64,000 nt of DNA, from contig CAZZIP010000010.1 in the NCBI GenBank assembly GCA_964654415.1, positions 23,018 through 87,017 on the forward strand, read 5' to 3'. The notes under the pieces are model-generated. The model made no database searches and was not told the origin of the DNA. It saw only the letters and a list, made by a program, of their open reading frames with translations. Made by a program: the position numbers and the translations under genes. Of this stretch, positions 18,410 to 28,130 are shown piece by piece (positions within the stretch are counted from its first letter, which is position 1; each line of letters begins with the position of its first letter). This stretch comes from Methylohalobius sp964654415. Its GTDB lineage: Bacteria > Pseudomonadota > Gammaproteobacteria > Methylococcales > Methylothermaceae.

Positions 18410-19684
18410 TCAGGCAAGCACCTCAAGACCACCCATATAAGGCTTCAACGCCTGCGGAATCCGGATCGTACCATCGGCTTGTTGATAATTTTCCAGAATC
18501 GCCACCAGCGTCCTGCCTACCGCCAACCCAGAACCATTCAAAGTATGCACCAGCTCGGGCTTGCCGGTCTCGGGATTACGCCAACGCGCTTGCATGCGCC
18601 TGGCCTGAAAATCCCTAAAATTGCTACAAGAGGAGATCTCTCGGAAGCGTCCCTGCCCCGGCAGCCAAACCTCCAAGTCGTAAGTCTTGGCAGCAGCAAA
18701 ACCAGTATCCCCAGCGCATAGGAGCATTTTGCGATACGGTAGGCCCAAGCGTCTCAGGATAGCCTCAGCATGGCCGGTCAACTCCTCGTGAGCCGCCTGG
18801 GAATGTTCCGGCCGAGTAATCTGGACCAGCTCTACTTTCTCGAACTGGTGCTGGCGGATCATGCCGCGCACATCCTTACCGTAAGAGCCGGCCTCAGAGC
18901 GAAAGCAAGGAGTATGTGCCACCAATTTCAGAGGCAGGCTGTCGCTAGGCAAGATTTCCTCACGTACCAGATTAGTTACTGGAACTTCCGCGGTAGGTAT
19001 CAGGTACCACGGAGGATCCCGCTCGATTCTAAATAAATCCCCTTCGAACTTGGGCAACTGGCCAGTGCCTACGAGCGACTGAGCATTGACCAGATAAGGC
19101 ACATACACTTCGCGGTAACCGTGCTCCAGGGTATGCACATCCAGCATCAGTTGGATCAGTGCCCGGTGTAGGCGCGCCAGCGGACCTTGCATCACGGCAA
19201 AGCGGGCGCCGGTAAGCTTAGCCGCAGCGTCGAAATCTAGATAACCCAGGGCGGTCCCCAGGTCGACATGATCGCGGGGCGTAAAGTCAAACTCAGGCAG
19301 TTCGCCAAAACGGCTGACTTCAACGTTTTGCTCTTCGCCAGCGCCGTCTGGAACATCCGGCTCTAGGATGTTGGGCAGCTCCAACAGGAATCGGTCCAGC
19401 CGTTTCTGAACCTCGGCCAACTCCTGTTCACATAATTTCAGCTTCTCTCCTAGCTGGCTTACCTCGGCGAGCAGCGGCTGGATATCCTCACCGCGGGCTT
19501 TGGCCTGACCAATCGCTTTGGAACGGGCATTGCGCTCGTTTTGCAGCGCCTGGACTCGCACCTGAAGCGCCTTACGCTCCTGCTCCAAGGCCAGATAAGC
19601 CGCCTTGTCGATCTGAACCCCTCGCCTGGCCAACTGACGCTCGACCTCGTCCAACGACTGGCGTAATCGATGCGGATCCAACAT
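18410..19684 (-). CDS. serS: Seryl-tRNA synthetase
   Basis: SerRS charges tRNA-Ser and is also needed for selenocysteine. The 424-residue protein has the N-terminal antiparallel coiled-coil arm (about residues 30-100). The class II core follows, with motif 2 (FRSEAGSYGKDVRGMIRQHQF) and motif 3 (LNGSGLAVGRTLVAILEN). It lies between ihfB and adk on the same strand, 30 and 42 bases away. Confidence 0.97.
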   Translation of the reverse strand: MLDPHRLRQSLDEVERQLARRGVQIDKAAYLALEQERKALQVRVQALQNERNARSKAIGQAKARGEDIQPLLAEVSQLGEKLKLCEQELAEVQKRLDRFLLELPNILEPDVPDGAGEEQNVEVSRFGELPEFDFTPRDHVDLGTALGYLDFDAAAKLTGARFAVMQGPLARLHRALIQLMLDVHTLEHGYREVYVPYLVNAQSLVGTGQLPKFEGDLFRIERDPPWYLIPTAEVPVTNLVREEILPSDSLPLKLVAHTPCFRSEAGSYGKDVRGMIRQHQFEKVELVQITRPEHSQAAHEELTGHAEAILRRLGLPYRKMLLCAGDTGFAAAKTYDLEVWLPGQGRFREISSCSNFRDFQARRMQARWRNPETGKPELVHTLNGSGLAVGRTLVAILENYQQADGTIRIPQALKPYMGGLEVLA

Positions 19685-19714
19685 AACGTCTTTTGCTCTA
19701 TCTCGATTTAATCC

Positions 19715-20029
19715 TTAAGGCGAATCATTCCGGCCGACGACATTGACCCGCTCGCGCAAGTTTTTGCCAGCCTTAAAGTGGGGCACACGCCTGGCCGGAA
19801 GTGCTACTGGATCGCCCGTACGAGGATTACGCCCTATCCTCGGAGGACGATAGCGAAGGGAGAAACTGCCAAAGCCCCGGATCTCTATCCGCTGCCCTTC
19901 CGCCAGGGCGTCGCTCAAATATTCGATGATGTTTTTGACTGCAAGCTCGACATCTTTGGCGTTCAGTTCAATGTTTTTTTTCTTCGCTAACTGTTCGACC
20001 AGGGTTTCGATCAATACAGATTTATTCAC
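19715..20029 (-). CDS. ihfB: Integration host factor beta subunit
   Basis: IhfB forms with IhfA the heterodimer that bends DNA sharply, for example to bring sigma-54 activators to promoters. I place the start at a GTG at 20029 (VNKSVLIETLVEQLA), preceded by GGAG, giving 104 residues; upstream codons in the frame lie in a terminator-like hairpin. The signature block GFGSFSLRYRPPRIGRNPRTGD with the intercalating Pro is intact. It follows rpsA directly, as in most gammaproteobacteria. Confidence 0.94.
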   Translation of the reverse strand: MNKSVLIETLVEQLAKKKNIELNAKDVELAVKNIIEYLSDALAEGQRIEIRGFGSFSLRYRPPRIGRNPRTGDPVALPARRVPHFKAGKNLRERVNVVGRNDSP

Positions 20030-20038
20030 TTGTCTCCA

Positions 20039-20074
20039 CCCCCTCAAAACAAGAGGGGGCACAAGCGCCCCCTC
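20039..20074 (-). terminator. Hairpin between rpsA and ihfB with a competing fold
   Basis: On the minus strand GAGGGGGC, a six-base loop and GCCCCCTC form a perfect eight-pair stem followed by TTGTTTT, which looks like a terminator or attenuator for rpsA. A second GAGGGGG immediately after the T-run, next to the ihfB Shine-Dalgarno, can pair with the same GCCCCCTC. The two folds are mutually exclusive. Confidence 0.6.
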
Positions 20075-20095
20075 ACTGGTTGACCGCAAGTAGAA

Positions 20096-21766
20096 TTACT
20101 CCTTTTCTTCCATCTGCTCCTTGAACAGATCCCCCAAAGTCGGGGCACTGCCCGATCGTTGGGCGTAATCCTTCAGGGCGACTTTCTCCTCTTCCTCTTC
20201 CTTGGCTTTGATCGACAAGAGAATCATCCTGGTCTTTTTGTCTACCCCGATGAATTTAGCCTCGACCGTATCGCCTTCCTTGAGCAAGGTCCGGGCATCT
20301 TCTACTTTGTCGCGCTTGATCTCGGAAGCACGCAAGTATCCCAGCACGCCGTCGACCAGCTCAACTACCGCTCCCTTGGCATCCACTTCCTTGACCACCC
20401 CGGTGACGATGCTGCCACGCTCATGGGTAGCCAAAAAGTTTTGGAAAGGATCTTGTTCAAGCTGTTTGATACCGAGGGAAATCCGTTCGCGCTCTGGATC
20501 GATCGCCAAAATGACGGCTTCGATCTCATCCCCTTTTTTGAATTTGCGGATGGCTTCCTCACCAGGCTCGTTCCAGGAAATGTCGGAAAGATGGATCAGG
20601 CCGTCGATCCCTCCCTCCAAGCCGACAAAGATACCAAAATCGGTGATCGACTTGATCGCTCCCTTGATCTTTTCGCCCTTTTTATGCAGCGCGGCAAACT
20701 CCTCCCAAGGGTTGGGCTTGCACTGCTTCATCCCCAGCGAGATGCGGCGGCGTTCCTCATCAATCTCGAGCACCATCACTTCCACTTCATCGCCGACCTG
20801 AACCAGCTTGGCCGGATTGACATTTTTGTTGGTCCAGTCCATTTCCGAGACGTGGACCAACCCTTCGACACCATCCTCCAGCTCCACGAAACAGCCGTAG
20901 TCGGTTAGATTGGTGACCTTGCCGATCAGCCGAGTACCAGGCGGATAGCGGCGGGCGATGTCCTTCCACGGATCCTCGCTCAACTGCTTCAAGCCCAACG
21001 AGACCCGCTGTTTTTCCTCGTCGAATTTGAGTACTTTGACCTCGATCTCGTCTCCTATCTGGACCACTTCAGAAGGATGCCGAACCCGCTTCCAGGCCAT
21101 GTCGGTGATGTGCAGAAGGCCGTCGATGCCGCCCAAATCGATGAAGGCACCGTAGTCGGTAATATTCTTGACTACGCCTTTGACCACGCCTTCTTCTTTG
21201 AGTTTTCTCAGCAATTCCTCACGTTCTTCGCTGTATCCCTGCTCCACCGCCGAACGGCGCGATAACACGATGTTGTTACGCTTGGGGTCTAGCTTGATTA
21301 CCTTGAACTCCAGCTCCTGGCCTTCGAGATAACTGGTATCTCGAACCGGCCGCACATCCACCAGAGATCCGGGCAAAAAAGCGCGTAAGGGACCAATTTC
21401 CACCGTAAAGCCGCCGCGCACCTTACCCGTGATGCGACCTCTGACGAGTTCGCCTTTCTCATAAGCTTCCTCCAGCTTCTCCCAGGCGCGCAGGCGTTTG
21501 GCCTTGTCGCGCGACAGCAGGGTAGCCCCTAGGCCGTCCTCGACTAGGTCCAGAGCAACCTCCACTTCGTCCCCGATCTGGACCTCCAATTGGCCGCGCT
21601 CGTCGAGAAACTGCCATTTTGGGATAATTCCTTCAGATTTCAGCCCGGCATCCACGATGACGGCATCTGGAGTGATATCCACCACCTTGGCTTTAAGCAA
21701 GGTGCCTGGGCGCATTTCGGTTTTCGCTAGACTCTCTTCGAATAATTCTGCAAAGCTTTCGTTCAT
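20096..21766 (-). CDS. rpsA: 30S ribosomal protein S1
   Basis: S1 binds mRNA and delivers structured or weak Shine-Dalgarno messages to the 30S subunit. The 556-residue protein has six tandem S1 (OB-fold) domains with repeated GxVxxITDYGxFVxL-type strands. The first two are divergent and bind the ribosome. It sits between cmk and ihfB, the conserved arrangement. A short stem-loop (CCCAGC-N4-GCTGGG at 21788-21803) is in its 70-base leader. Confidence 0.97.
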   Translation of the reverse strand: MNESFAELFEESLAKTEMRPGTLLKAKVVDITPDAVIVDAGLKSEGIIPKWQFLDERGQLEVQIGDEVEVALDLVEDGLGATLLSRDKAKRLRAWEKLEEAYEKGELVRGRITGKVRGGFTVEIGPLRAFLPGSLVDVRPVRDTSYLEGQELEFKVIKLDPKRNNIVLSRRSAVEQGYSEEREELLRKLKEEGVVKGVVKNITDYGAFIDLGGIDGLLHITDMAWKRVRHPSEVVQIGDEIEVKVLKFDEEKQRVSLGLKQLSEDPWKDIARRYPPGTRLIGKVTNLTDYGCFVELEDGVEGLVHVSEMDWTNKNVNPAKLVQVGDEVEVMVLEIDEERRRISLGMKQCKPNPWEEFAALHKKGEKIKGAIKSITDFGIFVGLEGGIDGLIHLSDISWNEPGEEAIRKFKKGDEIEAVILAIDPERERISLGIKQLEQDPFQNFLATHERGSIVTGVVKEVDAKGAVVELVDGVLGYLRASEIKRDKVEDARTLLKEGDTVEAKFIGVDKKTRMILLSIKAKEEEEEKVALKDYAQRSGSAPTLGDLFKEQMEEKE

Positions 21767-21836
21767 GTTGTTTCGTTTTAATCCACTCCCAGCTAAAGCT
21801 GGGCAACAAAAAATTTAAGTTAACCCTCACTGCCGA

Positions 21837-22526
21837 TTATTGGCAGCACCTCTTGTCTGCCTCCACTGGCAACAACGCCAAGATTCGGTCGATGACCTCC
21901 TCCACCGTAAGATCGGAAGAATCGATGATCACCGCATCTTGTGCCGGCCTCAACGGCGCTTCTTTGCGCTCCCGATCGCGTCGGTCCCTTTCTTCCAAGT
22001 CTTTGATTATTTGGTCAAGGTTAGCATCTAAACCCTGCGCTTTCAACTGTAGAAAACGGCGCTTGGCGCGTTCCTCAAGCGTGGCGGTCAAGAACACTTT
22101 GTAGGGAGCATCCGGGAATACCACTGTTCCCATGTCGCGGCCATCGGCCACGAGCCCAGGCGGTTTACGGAACGCGCGCTGCTTCGCGAGCAGGGCCTGA
22201 CGCACTTTGGCAAAAGCCGCGATCTTCGAGGCGATCCGGCCGCATTCTTCAGTGGAGAGCAAATCGGTCACGTCCTTGCCGTCGACTAGAACACGGAGGC
22301 GATCGTTGCCGCTGAATTCCAGCCTCATCTGCGCCGCCGCGGCAGCGACCGCCTCCTCATCCTCCGGTACTATCCCCTGCGCCAGGATGCTTAGGGCCAG
22401 CGCCCGGTAAATCACGCCGCTGTCTAGGAAATGCCAGCCCAGGCGTTTGGCAATGGCGCGGCTGACCGTCCCCTTGCCCGCTCCGCTCGGACCGTCGATC
22501 GTGAGCACTGGGACCGACTCAAGCAC
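21837..22526 (-). CDS. cmk: Cytidylate kinase
   Basis: Cmk phosphorylates CMP and dCMP. The 229-residue protein has P-loop DGPSGAGKGTVS, the LADGRDMGTVVFPDA CMP-binding block and the ERAKRRFLQLK lid region. Its start overlaps the end of aroA by eight bases, so the two are translationally coupled. Confidence 0.95.
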   Translation of the reverse strand: MLESVPVLTIDGPSGAGKGTVSRAIAKRLGWHFLDSGVIYRALALSILAQGIVPEDEEAVAAAAAQMRLEFSGNDRLRVLVDGKDVTDLLSTEECGRIASKIAAFAKVRQALLAKQRAFRKPPGLVADGRDMGTVVFPDAPYKVFLTATLEERAKRRFLQLKAQGLDANLDQIIKDLEERDRRDRERKEAPLRPAQDAVIIDSSDLTVEEVIDRILALLPVEADKRCCQ

Positions 22527-23838
22527 GCTGCACCACCTCCACCTGCAACCCTAACCGTCGGGACAAATCGACAAAGTTGGGAAAAGAGGTACCGACGTTG
22601 ACGCAATTTTCGATTTCGATCGGACCCTGTGCCCTGAGCGCGGCAATCGCGAACGCCATCGCAATCCGGTGGTCACCGTGGGAATCCACCCGGCCGCTAC
22701 CAATTCGGCCACCGCGCACGACCATCCCGTCGGGTGTCGGGCGGGCATCGATCCCCAGAGCGTTAAGACCTTCCGCCATCACCTGAATCCGGTCGCTCTC
22801 TTTGACTCGTAGCTCCTCCGCGCCGGTCAAAACCGTTTCCCCTTCGGCACAAGCGGCAGCCACGAACAACGCCGGAAACTCGTCGATGGCGAGCGGCACA
22901 AGCGCTTCTGGAATCTGGATGCCCCGTAAAGGAGCATAACTGACCTTCAGGTCAGCAACTGGTTCCCCTCCCACGTGCCTGAGATTGAGCACCTCTATTT
23001 TGGCTCCCATCAGGCGCAGGATCTCGATCACCCCGGTGCGGGTCTGATTTACTCCAACGTGCTCTAAGAGCACTTCAGAACCCTCAGCGATGCTCGCGCC
23101 GACCAAAAAGAACGCCGCTGAGGAAATGTCGGCTGGCACGTCCAAATCGCAGCCAACGAGCTTTCCACCGCCTTGAAGGCAGATCCGATTACCCTCCCGG
23201 CGTACGGTGTAGCCGAACCCTGCAAGCATCCGCTCGGTGTGGTCGCGGGTCGGAGCAGGCTCTATGACACAGGTCTCGCCGTCTGCATAGAGCCCGGCCA
23301 AGAGCAACGCCGACTTGACCTGGGCGCTCGCCACCGGCAGCTGATAATGGATCCCGGTGAGTTTGCGACCGCCGAAAATCCGAATCGGGGCAGTGCCTTG
23401 CGGAGTAGTCTCGATATTGGCGCCCATTTGCCTGAGCGGTTCAGTCACCCGCCGCATGGGGCGACGCGACAGAGAAGCATCTCCGGTCAAGACTGAATCA
23501 AACGACTGGCCGCACAACAGGCCGCACAAGAGCCGCATGGAGGTACCGGAATTGCCCAAATACAACGGTCCAGACGGCGCCTTAAGCCCGTACATCCCTA
23601 CCCCGTGGATGGTCAACTCCCCCGCGTCCGGCCCCTCGACGGCTACTCCCATCTGGCGGAAAGCCGACAGGGTGGCCAGAGCGTCTTCAGCTTCCAAAAA
23701 ACCCTTGACTCGCGTAGCACCCTCGGCAATCGAACCCAGCATCACCGCCCGGTGCGAAATCGACTTGTCTCCAGGCACGCGCGCTCGACCTTGGAGCACT
23801 CCCCCTGGAGCAACCACGTAATCGATCTTTACTAGCAT
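22519..23838 (-). CDS. aroA: 5-enolpyruvylshikimate-3-phosphate synthase
   Basis: EPSP synthase condenses shikimate-3-phosphate and phosphoenolpyruvate. The 439-residue protein begins with the PGDKSISHRAVML substrate motif and has LYLGNSGTSMRLLCGLL and the RVKESDRI loop. The phosphoenolpyruvate-site segment reads GNSGTSMR; glyphosate-tolerant class II enzymes differ from class I around this loop, and I cannot assign the class by reading alone. It overlaps tyrA and cmk by seven to eight bases. Confidence 0.95.
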   Translation of the reverse strand: MLVKIDYVVAPGGVLQGRARVPGDKSISHRAVMLGSIAEGATRVKGFLEAEDALATLSAFRQMGVAVEGPDAGELTIHGVGMYGLKAPSGPLYLGNSGTSMRLLCGLLCGQSFDSVLTGDASLSRRPMRRVTEPLRQMGANIETTPQGTAPIRIFGGRKLTGIHYQLPVASAQVKSALLLAGLYADGETCVIEPAPTRDHTERMLAGFGYTVRREGNRICLQGGGKLVGCDLDVPADISSAAFFLVGASIAEGSEVLLEHVGVNQTRTGVIEILRLMGAKIEVLNLRHVGGEPVADLKVSYAPLRGIQIPEALVPLAIDEFPALFVAAACAEGETVLTGAEELRVKESDRIQVMAEGLNALGIDARPTPDGMVVRGGRIGSGRVDSHGDHRIAMAFAIAALRAQGPIEIENCVNVGTSFPNFVDLSRRLGLQVEVVQRA

Positions 23839-24710
23839 GGTTTTTCCCTATTTTGATCCAAAAACCGCTGCCTGGCAGCCCTGGCCTCGCCAAAATAATC
23901 GAGCAGTGCCTGCCGGTCAGCGCGCGCGATTAATTCTCGCAAAGCCGCAAGTTCCCGTTCAAACCGATGCACGAAGGTCAGAATCTCTCCGGCATTGGCA
24001 AGGCAAATATCAGCCCACATCTCGGGGTCGCTAGAAGCGATTCGGGTAAAATCCTTAAACCCTCCGGCCGCATAGCGAAAAATTTCGTCCTGTTCGTCCT
24101 TACGACCGAGCAAGTGAGTCAACGCATAAGCGACCACGTGAGGCAGATGACTCGTGGCGGCGAGAACATGATCGTGATGGGCGGCACTCATGACGTGCAC
24201 CTCCCCACCCAGCCCTTGCCAAAAGGCCCGAACCCGTTCAAGGACGCAGGCAGAGGTAGCAGCCATCGGAGTCAGGATCACCCGCTTGCCCTGAAACAAA
24301 TCGGCGGATGCCGCCTCCACCCCGCTCAGTTCTCGACCAGCGATGGGATGGGCCGGAACGAAGTTAGCCGGCACCTCCCCGAACACGGCCTGCGCCGCTT
24401 TAACCACGCTGACTTTGGTGCTGCCCACATCGGTATAGAAAGCTTGCTGTGACCATACCGGAGCCAGCGCCGCCAAGATTGCCTGCATCTTCCCGACCGG
24501 GACGGCGATCACTACCCCATCCGCCTCATGCGCACCTTCGGCTGCGTTCACGCAGCCTGCGTCGACGACTCCCAACGCCTGCGCCCGGCGTAAAGTCTCA
24601 AGGCTTACGTCCACTCCGACGATTTCCCGCGCCAACCCGAACGCGCGCGCCGCCTTCGCGACAGAGCCACCGATCAACCCTACGCCAATGATACAAAGGC
24701 GTTCAAGCAC
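23832..24710 (-). CDS. tyrA: Prephenate/arogenate dehydrogenase
   Basis: This enzyme converts prephenate (or arogenate) to the tyrosine precursor using NAD(P). The 292-residue protein has the GVGLIGGSVAKA dinucleotide motif, TDVGSTKVSVVKA and PAHPIAGRELSGVEAA, all typical of a stand-alone dehydrogenase without a chorismate mutase domain. It overlaps hisC by eight bases. Cofactor and substrate preference cannot be read from the sequence. Confidence 0.94.
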   Translation of the reverse strand: MLERLCIIGVGLIGGSVAKAARAFGLAREIVGVDVSLETLRRAQALGVVDAGCVNAAEGAHEADGVVIAVPVGKMQAILAALAPVWSQQAFYTDVGSTKVSVVKAAQAVFGEVPANFVPAHPIAGRELSGVEAASADLFQGKRVILTPMAATSACVLERVRAFWQGLGGEVHVMSAAHHDHVLAATSHLPHVVAYALTHLLGRKDEQDEIFRYAAGGFKDFTRIASSDPEMWADICLANAGEILTFVHRFERELAALRELIARADRQALLDYFGEARAARQRFLDQNREKPC

Positions 24711-25839
24711 CGGCGAGTACCCGATCCAACGCAGCTAGGAAACGGGCGTTCTCTTCCTGGGTCCCCACCGATACCCGAAGGTGATTGGGAAGACCATAAT
24801 TAGCCACCGGACGCACGATCACTCCTTCCTTAAGGAGAGCGGCAAACACCGGAGCAGCCTCTCGGCCCACGTCCACGGTGACGAAGTTTCCCACCCCGGG
24901 AATGTAATCCAGACCGCGCGCCTTGAAAGCCTCGGTCAACTGGCCCATTCCGGCCCGATTGACTTTAAGACTAGCTGCAAGATGTTCTTCGTCGTCCAAA
25001 GCCGCAGCCGCCGCCAAAAGCGCCAGGTGGTTGACGTTGAAAGGTTGCCTGACGCGGTTCAGGAGTTCGGCTATCTTAAAATCAGACACCGCATAGCCCA
25101 CCCGAAGGCCGGCCAGACCGTACGCCTTGGAAAAGGTACGAGTGACGATCAAGTTGGGAAATGCCCCAAGCCACTCGAGGGCATTGGGATAGTCTTCGAG
25201 ATCGATGTATTCGCAGTAAGCTTCATCCACGACTGCGATGACCCGCCTCGGCAGCGCTTGTAGAAAGTCCCAAAGCTCTTTACGCCCGACCCAGGTTCCG
25301 GTCGGATTGTTGGGATTGGCGATAAAGACCACAGCGGTATCGTCGGTCACTTGCTCCAACATCGCCTCGAGGTCGTGGCCAAAGCGAGGTCCGCGACTAC
25401 CATCGTGGGCCGGTGCGATGCGCGCCGTTGCCCCCACCGCCTGGGTCGCGATCGGATAAACGGCGAAAGCGTGCTGAGAAAATACCGCACTGCGGCGTGG
25501 CCCCAAAAAGACCCGGGCAATTAGGTCCAAAACATCGTTGGAACCGTTGCCGAGGGTGATCTGCTCCATTTCCACCCCCAGTTTGTCCGCGAGCTTCTGC
25601 TTCAGCCTAAAGCCATTCCCATCCGGGTAGCGCGCAATCTCCGCCAATCCCTCCTTGACCGCCGCCAATGCTTTCGGGCTCGGCCCCAAAGGGTTCTCGT
25701 TAGAGGCCAGCTTGACAATCGCTTTAGGGTCTAGGTTCAACTCGCGCGCCAACTCTTCGATCGGTTTGCCCGGCTGGTAGGGAGTAAGCGCATCGATGGG
25801 CGGCATCGGTGCCAAGTGAAATTCACCCTTCGCATTCAT
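24703..25839 (-). CDS. hisC: Histidinol-phosphate/aromatic aminotransferase
   Basis: HisC is a PLP-dependent class I/II aminotransferase. In this gene context (pheA-hisC-tyrA) it probably serves aromatic amino acids as well as histidinol phosphate. From the ATG at 25839, two bases past the pheA stop, it is 378 residues. LASNENPLGPSPKA at the N-terminus and TRTFSKAYGLAGLRVGY with the PLP lysine are present. Confidence 0.93.
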   Translation of the reverse strand: MNAKGEFHLAPMPPIDALTPYQPGKPIEELARELNLDPKAIVKLASNENPLGPSPKALAAVKEGLAEIARYPDGNGFRLKQKLADKLGVEMEQITLGNGSNDVLDLIARVFLGPRRSAVFSQHAFAVYPIATQAVGATARIAPAHDGSRGPRFGHDLEAMLEQVTDDTAVVFIANPNNPTGTWVGRKELWDFLQALPRRVIAVVDEAYCEYIDLEDYPNALEWLGAFPNLIVTRTFSKAYGLAGLRVGYAVSDFKIAELLNRVRQPFNVNHLALLAAAAALDDEEHLAASLKVNRAGMGQLTEAFKARGLDYIPGVGNFVTVDVGREAAPVFAALLKEGVIVRPVANYGLPNHLRVSVGTQEENARFLAALDRVLAGA

Positions 25840-25841
25840 GC

Positions 25842-26927
25842 CTACACCACCGCCTTCGGATAAGAACCCAGCCATTTAAACATCCGTGCGCGTTGCTCTA
25901 ACATCGCCAGCGCTTCGGCTACGTGCGGGTCATCCTTGTGACCTTCGAGGTCGATGAAGAACACATAGTCCCACATCCCGCGCCGGCTGGGGCGCGACTC
26001 GATCTTGCTCATGCTGATGCCGTGATCGGCAAACGGCTCGATCAGGCGGTACAGAGCACCTGGGGTGTTACTGGCGGAGACTAAGAGCGAGGTCTTGTCA
26101 TCGCCGGTGCGGCCGACCGCCTGTTTGCCGATAATCAAGAAACGGGTGGTATTGCCCGGATCGTCCTCGATGTTGCGCTCTAAGATGCTGAGACCATACA
26201 AGCCAGCAGCCACTTCTCCAGCGATGGCGGCGCTGCCCGGCACGATCGCTGCGAGTCTCGCCCCTTCCGCATTGCTGCTGACCGCAGTGCGTTTGACATT
26301 AGGAAGGAAGCGGTCGAGCCATTCGCGACACTGCGCCAAAGATTGCTGGTGGGAGAACACCTCTTCGATTTCGCTTAAGCTTTGACAACGGCTCATCAAG
26401 TGGTGGTGGATGCGCAGCACCACCTCCCCGCAAATGAGCAAGGAGGTATTGAGGAAGCTGTCGAGCGTATGGGTGACTACTCCCTCGGTGGAGTTCTCCA
26501 CCGGCACCACCCCGAATCTACAGGTATCGCTCGCCACTGCTCGGAAAATTTCGTCGATCGCCGGAAACGGCAGTACTTCGATAGCATGCCCGAAGTGCTT
26601 GTATGCCGCCTGCTGGGTAAAAGTGCCCTCCGGACCTAGAAACGCTACCGTTAGAGGTTTTTCCAACGCTAGACAGGCCGACATGATCTCCCGAAAGATC
26701 CGCGCTACCGTCTCGTCGTCCAAAGGGCCTAAGTTGTGGGCGCAGATCCTCCGCAGTATTTCGGCTTCGCGCTCCGGTCGGTAGAAACAGTCGTCTTCGC
26801 CGGCAGCTGCTTTGACCTTTGCCACCTCTAAGGCCAGCTTAGCGCGCTCGCTGATCAGCCTCAACAACTCCGCATCGATGACGTCGATTTGGCGGCGCAG
26901 TTCACCGAGTTTGTCTTCTTCCATCAT
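25842..26927 (-). CDS. pheA: Bifunctional chorismate mutase/prephenate dehydratase
   Basis: PheA makes phenylpyruvate from chorismate in two steps. The 361-residue protein has an N-terminal AroQ-type chorismate mutase domain (residues 1-90) and the prephenate dehydratase domain (about 94-275, FLGPEGTFTQQAA and PVENSTEGVVTHTLD). A C-terminal ACT domain with ESRPSRRGMWDYVFFID supplies phenylalanine feedback. It lies 21 bases after serA. Confidence 0.95.
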   Translation of the reverse strand: MMEEDKLGELRRQIDVIDAELLRLISERAKLALEVAKVKAAAGEDDCFYRPEREAEILRRICAHNLGPLDDETVARIFREIMSACLALEKPLTVAFLGPEGTFTQQAAYKHFGHAIEVLPFPAIDEIFRAVASDTCRFGVVPVENSTEGVVTHTLDSFLNTSLLICGEVVLRIHHHLMSRCQSLSEIEEVFSHQQSLAQCREWLDRFLPNVKRTAVSSNAEGARLAAIVPGSAAIAGEVAAGLYGLSILERNIEDDPGNTTRFLIIGKQAVGRTGDDKTSLLVSASNTPGALYRLIEPFADHGISMSKIESRPSRRGMWDYVFFIDLEGHKDDPHVAEALAMLEQRARMFKWLGSYPKAVV

Positions 26928-26948
26928 AAACCCTGTAAGGAGTGGACT

Positions 26949-28130
26949 TCATTCCACTACCCGCACCGACAGCACCCCTGGAATCGCCTTGATCCGTTCC
27001 AGAACTTCCCCGCGCAGCGGACCTTCGACGTCGATCAGGGAATAAGCGACCTCACCCTTGGATTTGTTCAACAGCTCCTGGATGTTGATCCCAGCCTCCC
27101 CAAGGCAGGCCGAGATCTTGCTGACCATGGCCGGCACGTTAGCGTGGGGAATAGCGATCCGGGTGGTTCCGGGGGCACGCGGCAAGACCACTTCGGGGAA
27201 GTTGACCGAATGGCGGATGTTGCCGTTTTCCAGAAAATCCCGAATTTGCTCAGCCACCATGATGGCGCAGTTCTCCTCTGCTTCGCGGGTAGAAGCGCCG
27301 ATATGGGGCAAGGCGATCACCTTAGCGTGGTTCTTGAACACCGCCGCCGGAAAATCCGTGACGTAGGCGTGCAGCCGGCCGCTATCCAGCGCCTCGAGCA
27401 CGGCCTGCTTGTCGACCAACTCGCCGCGAGAAAAATTGAGCAGCACCGCCCCCGGTTTCATCCTTTGCAGACGCTCAGCATTGATGCAATGGTGGGTCTG
27501 ATCGGTCAGCGGCATGTGCAAAGTGACAAAGTCACAGATCGAAAGCAACTCCTCTAGGCTAGACGCTTGGATCACCGATGCCGACAGCTGCCAAGCGCGC
27601 TCGACGGTTACATAAGGGTCGTAGCCACTGACATTCATCCCTAGCGCCAACGCCTTGTTAGCGACCCGCACGCCAATGGCTCCCAAGCCGACCACACCGA
27701 GCATCTTGCCGCCCAATTCAAATCCCTGAAAGCGCTTTTTGCCCGATTCGATCTGCTGGTGGATGGCTTCATCCGACCCCTCCAGCCCGCGGACATACTC
27801 CCATGCCTGGCAGATATTGCGGCAAGCTAAAAGCATGCCCGCCAGCACCAGTTCCTTGACCGCATTGGCATTCGCCCCAGGGGTATTAAATACTACGATC
27901 CCGCGGTGGGTACACTCGGCTACCGGAATGTTGTTAACACCCGCTCCAGCCCGTCCGATTGCCTTGAGGGTATCCGGCAAGGGTTCGCCGTGCAGCTTGT
28001 GAGAGCGCAAGATGATCGCGTCGGGATGTTGAATCTCGGAGGCTACCTCGTATTTTTCCCGCGGGAAGCGCTCCAGCCCGGTAACTGCGATGTTGTTATA
28101 GGTGCGGATTTTAAAAATTGGATCAGCCAT
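26949..28130 (-). CDS. serA: D-3-phosphoglycerate dehydrogenase
   Basis: SerA oxidises 3-phosphoglycerate, the first step of serine synthesis. The 393-residue protein has the D-2-hydroxyacid dehydrogenase fold with LGVVGLGAIGVRVANKA, the catalytic region NFSRGELVD and LPHIGASTREAEENC, and a C-terminal ACT domain (about 320-393). It lies between serC and pheA, overlapping serC by eight bases. That is an insertion into the usual serC-pheA pair, and it places serA and serC together. Confidence 0.94.
   Translation of the reverse strand: MADPIFKIRTYNNIAVTGLERFPREKYEVASEIQHPDAIILRSHKLHGEPLPDTLKAIGRAGAGVNNIPVAECTHRGIVVFNTPGANANAVKELVLAGMLLACRNICQAWEYVRGLEGSDEAIHQQIESGKKRFQGFELGGKMLGVVGLGAIGVRVANKALALGMNVSGYDPYVTVERAWQLSASVIQASSLEELLSICDFVTLHMPLTDQTHHCINAERLQRMKPGAVLLNFSRGELVDKQAVLEALDSGRLHAYVTDFPAAVFKNHAKVIALPHIGASTREAEENCAIMVAEQIRDFLENGNIRHSVNFPEVVLPRAPGTTRIAIPHANVPAMVSKISACLGEAGINIQELLNKSKGEVAYSLIDVEGPLRGEVLERIKAIPGVLSVRVVE

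Noticed and set aside
21783..21803. Hairpin CCCAGC/GCTGGG as a cmk or rpsA terminator
   Set aside because: On the transcribed minus strand the T-run precedes the stem, so it cannot act as an intrinsic terminator; it may be a leader structure.
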